Positions 22,693 through 25,122 of a stretch of DNA of 25,122 bases are shown here, piece after piece. The notes under the pieces were generated by a model. It was not told where the DNA came from, made no database searches, and worked only from the letters and a program-made list of their open reading frames with translations. Both the position numbers and the translations under genes were made by a program. Source of the DNA: JACCVL01 sp038232655 (GTDB lineage: Bacteria > Actinomycetota > Actinomycetes > Propionibacteriales > Nocardioidaceae); contig JBBSNM010000038.1 in the NCBI GenBank assembly GCA_038232655.1, positions 1 to 25,122 of the forward strand. The letters run 5' to 3'. How positions within the stretch are numbered: the first letter of the stretch is position 1; every line of letters begins with the position of its first letter.

Positions 22693-22779
22693 TCAGCGTC
22701 CCACGGCCACGACGACGACCAGCAGCAAGAGCACGACGAGCAGGCCGGGGATGACCAGTCTGCGGTGGCGTGGGTTCAC
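22693..22779 (-). CDS. 28-residue single-helix membrane microprotein
   Basis: The peptide MNPRHRRLVIPGLLVVLLLL continues VVVVAVGR and stops. It has a basic N-terminus (positive-inside) and one hydrophobic helix of about 18 residues. It was too short for routine gene calling, but the hydrophobic bias, the near-perfect -10 element 6 nt before its GTG, and tight spacing (5 nt) to the methyltransferase start all support it. I know of similar tiny MNPRH-type membrane proteins in actinobacteria only as hypothetical proteins. It is the first gene of the operon with the methyltransferase and the anchored propeller; a role in anchoring or modulating a partner is speculation. Confidence 0.65.
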   Translation of the reverse strand: MNPRHRRLVIPGLLVVLLLLVVVVAVGR

Positions 22780-22785
22780 CCGGTG

Positions 22786-22791
22786 ATTCTA
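22786..22791 (-). promoter_or_regulatory. Near-consensus -10 element (TAGAAT) for the microprotein operon
   Basis: TAGAAT matches TATAAT in five of six bases and is followed by CACCGG and the GTG at 22779, a leaderless layout. A TTGACC lies further upstream (about 22814-22819), but with 22 bp between it is too distant for a standard -35. Confidence 0.55.
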
Positions 22792-22815
22792 CGTAGTCGC
22801 CCGCCCCCACGAGGG

Positions 22816-24132
22816 TCAACCGGCCAGTCGCTCTCGCGGGCCGGCGGCCGCGTCGGGCGCGCGTACGTCGAGCGCGGGGTGCCGGCCGAAGTGGGCTCGC
22901 ACCACCAGCCCGCTGCGGCGGGTGAACACCGCGGCCGCCCCAACGGTGCCGGCCAGCGCGACCGCACCCCCCCCGACCAGGGTCCACCGCGCGCCGAACG
23001 TCTCGCCCACCCAGCCGACGATCGGCGCGCCGAGCGGGGTGCCGCCCATGAAGATCATCATGTACAGCGCGGCCACCCGGCCGCGCATCTGCGGCGCCAC
23101 GGTGAGCTGCATGGTCGCGTTGGCGGCAGTGATCACGGTGAGCGCGCTGATGCCGACCACCGGCAGCCACACCGCGAAGGCCAGGTAGGTCGGCAGCACC
23201 CCGGCAACCATCTCGGCCAGGCAGAAGGCGACGGCGGCCCCGACGACCAGCCGCCCGCGTGGGCGTGCCCGTCGGGCAGCGAGCAGGGCGCCGGCCAGCG
23301 AGCCGACCGCCATGATCGAGCCCAGCAGCCCGTACGCGCCGGCACCCTTGTCGAAGACCTCGGTGGCCATCAGCGCCGTCGTCAGCTGGAAGTTGAGGCC
23401 GAACGTGCCGACGAAGAACACGATGGTCAGCACCATCACCAGGTCGGGCCGACCGCGGACGTAGCGCAGTCCGTCGCGGATCGCGCCGGGTCCTCGGCGT
23501 GCCGGCGCAGCGGGGTGCAGCCGGTCAAGGTCGAGCGCCCGCAGCGACGCGATGACGGCCAGATAGCTGGCCGCGTTGAGCAAGATCACCCAGCCGGTGG
23601 CAGCAACACCCGAGCCGAGCAACGCGATCAGGCCGCCGGCGGCCGCGGGCCCGACCACGCGTCCGAGGTTGAACGACGCGGAGTTGAGCCCGACGGCGTT
23701 GGTGAGGTCGTCGGGGCCGACCATCTCGACGACGAACGACTGCCGGGCGGGGGCGTCGAAGGCGGTGCCAACACCGAAGAGAAGCGCCAGCACGTACACG
23801 TGCCAGATCTGCGCGCTTCCGGTCACCGCGAGCAGCCCGAGCAACGCGGCGGGCATCGCCATCGACAGCTGGGTGGCCACCAGCACGCGCTGCTTGGGGA
23901 ACCGGTCGGCGACCAGGCCGGCGAACGGCGACAACAACAACATCGGCAGGAACTGCAGGCCGGTGGTGATGCCGAGCGCGGTGCCGTCGCCGGCCGACAG
24001 CTGCAGCACCAGCCAGTCCTGGCCGACCCGCTGCATCCAGGTGCCGGTGTTGGACACCAGCGCACCCGCGGCGTACCGGCGGTAGTTGCCGATGGCCAGC
24101 GCGCGGAAGGTGGGCCGCACGCGTGCGCTCAC
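22816..24132 (-). CDS. MFS exporter (MFS_3/EntS-like)
   Basis: This 438-residue, probably 12-helix transporter is of the major facilitator superfamily. It starts MSARVRPTFRALAIGNYRRY, as in EntS/MFS_3 members. The first conserved blocks are NTGTWMQRVGQDWLVLQLS and the motif-A-like LVADRFPKQRVLVATQ after helix 2. Later blocks include GTAFDAPARQSFVVEMVG, LGRVVGPAAAGGL and MRGRVAALYMMIFMGGTPLG, which are typical of exporters of siderophores, drugs or other small hydrophobic molecules. The substrate cannot be deduced. The GTG start at 24132 overlaps the stop of the MarR gene by 4 bp, so exporter and repressor are translated together, an arrangement typical of inducible efflux. A membrane microprotein operon starts 36 bp downstream. 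Confidence 0.92.
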   Translation of the reverse strand: MSARVRPTFRALAIGNYRRYAAGALVSNTGTWMQRVGQDWLVLQLSAGDGTALGITTGLQFLPMLLLSPFAGLVADRFPKQRVLVATQLSMAMPAALLGLLAVTGSAQIWHVYVLALLFGVGTAFDAPARQSFVVEMVGPDDLTNAVGLNSASFNLGRVVGPAAAGGLIALLGSGVAATGWVILLNAASYLAVIASLRALDLDRLHPAAPARRGPGAIRDGLRYVRGRPDLVMVLTIVFFVGTFGLNFQLTTALMATEVFDKGAGAYGLLGSIMAVGSLAGALLAARRARPRGRLVVGAAVAFCLAEMVAGVLPTYLAFAVWLPVVGISALTVITAANATMQLTVAPQMRGRVAALYMMIFMGGTPLGAPIVGWVGETFGARWTLVGGGAVALAGTVGAAAVFTRRSGLVVRAHFGRHPALDVRAPDAAAGPRERLAG

Positions 24133-24566
24133 GACCGGGCCAGCTTCTCCAGCAGCGGGGCCGCCCGGCGCAGCAGGTCCCGCTCCTCGATGGTCAGGCC
24201 GCGCAGCCGCTGGGCGAGCCAGGCGTCGCGCCGGCGGCGTTCCGCAGCCAGCAGCACCGCTCCCTCGTCGGACAGGTGCAGCACCACCTGCCGGCCGTCG
24301 GTGTGGTGCGGCTCGCGCCGCACCAGCCCAGACTCGGCCAGGCAGTTGACCGTGCGCGTCATCGACGGCGGCTGCACCTTCTCGTACGCCGCAAGCGCGC
24401 CCGGCGCCAGCGGTCCGTGCACCCGCAGCGTGCCGAGCGCGGACAGCTGGGTCGCAGTGAGCTCGGAGTCGCGCTCCTGGCGCAGCCGGCGCGCCAGTCG
24501 GCCGACCGACACCGCGAGCGCACTGGCGAGGCTGGCGCCCGGGCGGGTCTGACGGGCGCTAGGCAT
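24129..24566 (-). CDS. MarR family transcriptional regulator
   Basis: This 145-residue winged-helix repressor contains ELTATQLSALGTLRVHGPLA (helix 1-2 region), the recognition region VQPPSMTRTVNCLAESGLVR and the wing PHHTDGRQVVLHLSDEG. The C-terminal helices (ERRRRDAWLAQRLRGLTIEE and RAAPLLEKLARS) form the dimer interface. It should act as a dimer that releases DNA on binding a small aromatic or hydrophobic ligand. It is the promoter-proximal gene of a marR-exporter operon, and a perfect TTAGC-CGT-GCTAA operator candidate lies in its promoter, so autorepression is likely. The ATG at 24566 is preceded by TAGGCT at 7 nt spacing; AAGG just before the ATG could also serve as a weak ribosome binding site. 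Confidence 0.93.
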   Translation of the reverse strand: MPSARQTRPGASLASALAVSVGRLARRLRQERDSELTATQLSALGTLRVHGPLAPGALAAYEKVQPPSMTRTVNCLAESGLVRREPHHTDGRQVVLHLSDEGAVLLAAERRRRDAWLAQRLRGLTIEERDLLRRAAPLLEKLARS

Positions 24567-24573
24567 GGTCCTT

Positions 24574-24601
24574 AGCCTATGTCATTAGCCGTGCTAACCA
24601 A
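24574..24601 (-). promoter_or_regulatory. marR-exporter promoter
   Basis: On the minus strand TTGGTT (24601-24596) and TAGGCT (24579-24574) are separated by 16 bp, and the -10 lies 7 nt before the ATG at 24566. Confidence 0.5.
24585..24597. promoter_or_regulatory. MarR operator candidate (TTAGC-CGT-GCTAA)
   Basis: A perfect 5-bp inverted repeat with a 3-bp spacer lies between the -35 and -10 of the marR promoter. A further TTAGCC half-site at 24572-24577, 13 bp away in the same orientation, overlaps the -10. Binding here would block RNA polymerase. Confidence 0.65.
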
Positions 24602-24621
24602 CTGCCGCCCCGAGGGTGGTG

Positions 24622-25122
24622 CTACTCCATGTCCTCGAGCTGGCGCCCCTTCGTCTCGCGGACGAACTTGAGCACGAACAGGAACGACAGCACCGCGAAG
24701 GTCGTGTAGAAGCCGTAGGCGAAACCGAGCCCCAGAGCGGCCATAGAGGGGAACGTCGTGGAGATGGCGAAGTTGGCCAGCCACTGGGCCGCGGCGGCGA
24801 GGCCGAGGGCGCTGGCGCGGATCTTGTTGTTGAAGATCTCGCCGAGCAGCACCCACACCACCGGCCCCCACGAGACGCCGAAGAACACGACGAACAGGTT
24901 GGCGGCGATCAGCGCGATCAGGCCCGGGGTGTCACCCAGCGCCGGCTCCCCGTCGACCACCCGTGCGGTGCCGAAGACGTAGGCGAGCGTCCCGAGCGAC
25001 AGCGCCATGCCGGCCGAGCCGACCAGCAGCAGCCGACGACGCCCGAACTGGTCGATGGTGGCGATGGCGACCAGCGTCACCGCGATGTTGGTGATCGACG
25101 TGATCACCGTGATCGTCAGCGA
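24622..25122 (-). CDS. Sugar porter family MFS transporter, 5' part off the right edge
   Basis: The 166 visible C-terminal codons cover about the last third of a sugar/H+ symporter. The motif DQFGRRRLLLVGS matches the D-x-x-GRR loop between helices 8 and 9. GEIFNNKIRASALGLAAAAQ corresponds to the PAEIFPxxxR-type segment after helix 10. The tail FVRETKGRQLEDME is the PETKG signature that ends family members. Expected substrates are hexoses or pentoses; specificity cannot be read. The gene ends 55 bp before the marR start and is on the same strand, so readthrough into marR is possible; no terminator is evident in the gap. The window edge removes the N-terminal two thirds. Confidence 0.93.
   Translation of the reverse strand, partial: SLTITVITSITNIAVTLVAIATIDQFGRRRLLLVGSAGMALSLGTLAYVFGTARVVDGEPALGDTPGLIALIAANLFVVFFGVSWGPVVWVLLGEIFNNKIRASALGLAAAAQWLANFAISTTFPSMAALGLGFAYGFYTTFAVLSFLFVLKFVRETKGRQLEDME

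Overview
The window comes from a chromosome of a high-GC Gram-positive bacterium (Actinomycetota). The evidence is strongly GC-biased third codon positions, many GTG starts, an IdeR/DtxR-type iron repressor, a DUF1206 membrane protein, an UdgX-type uracil-DNA glycosylase, a PknB-like receptor kinase, and many genes whose start codon lies 6-7 nt after a -10-like hexamer, as in leaderless actinobacterial transcripts. I cannot fix the genus. There is no integrase, transposase, CRISPR array, phage gene or rRNA, so this reads as ordinary core and semi-core chromosome.

Layout. Positions 1-1290 (minus) hold the 5' part of an aldo/keto reductase gene that runs off the left edge, preceded by a wrecked NagD-like HAD phosphatase pseudogene whose three surviving pieces lie in three reading frames. 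Positions 1337-3194 (plus) carry a DUF1206 membrane protein and a diguanylate cyclase. A tRNA-Arg(CCT) and a DUF2277 gene follow, then a convergent transmembrane Ser/Thr kinase gene. Positions 5523-7984 (plus) encode a secreted beta-propeller protein and an SRPBCC-fold protein. Next, on the minus strand, are a PGPGW membrane protein, a large membrane GGDEF-EAL protein and the iron-dependent repressor IdeR.

Divergent from ideR, with only 36 bp between, is a DNA-repair group: photolyase, UdgX, and a hotdog-like protein that overlaps udgX by 4 bp. Glucose-6-phosphate dehydrogenase and a GH13 alpha-glucosidase form a divergent carbon-metabolism pair. A 359-bp gap holds a promoter-like sequence and a 12-codon reading frame with a strong ribosome binding site. 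Divergent pdxH and serC link cofactor salvage with a PLP enzyme. A minus-strand operon follows: a 28-aa membrane microprotein, a SAM methyltransferase and an anchored beta-propeller protein. At the right end a MarR repressor and an MFS exporter overlap by 4 bp behind a clear operator, and the last gene is a sugar porter cut by the right edge.

Themes. Two c-di-GMP enzymes, one with and one without an inhibitory I-site, lie 5.5 kb apart. Light- and uracil-related DNA repair sits beside the iron regulator. The commonest regulatory architecture is a (T/C)ANNNT hexamer placed 6-7 nt before the start codon, seen at about half of the genes. No clearly new multi-gene system is visible. The best leads are the 12-codon reading frame, the udgX/photolyase/hotdog group with its embedded promoter, and the microprotein-methyltransferase-propeller operon.
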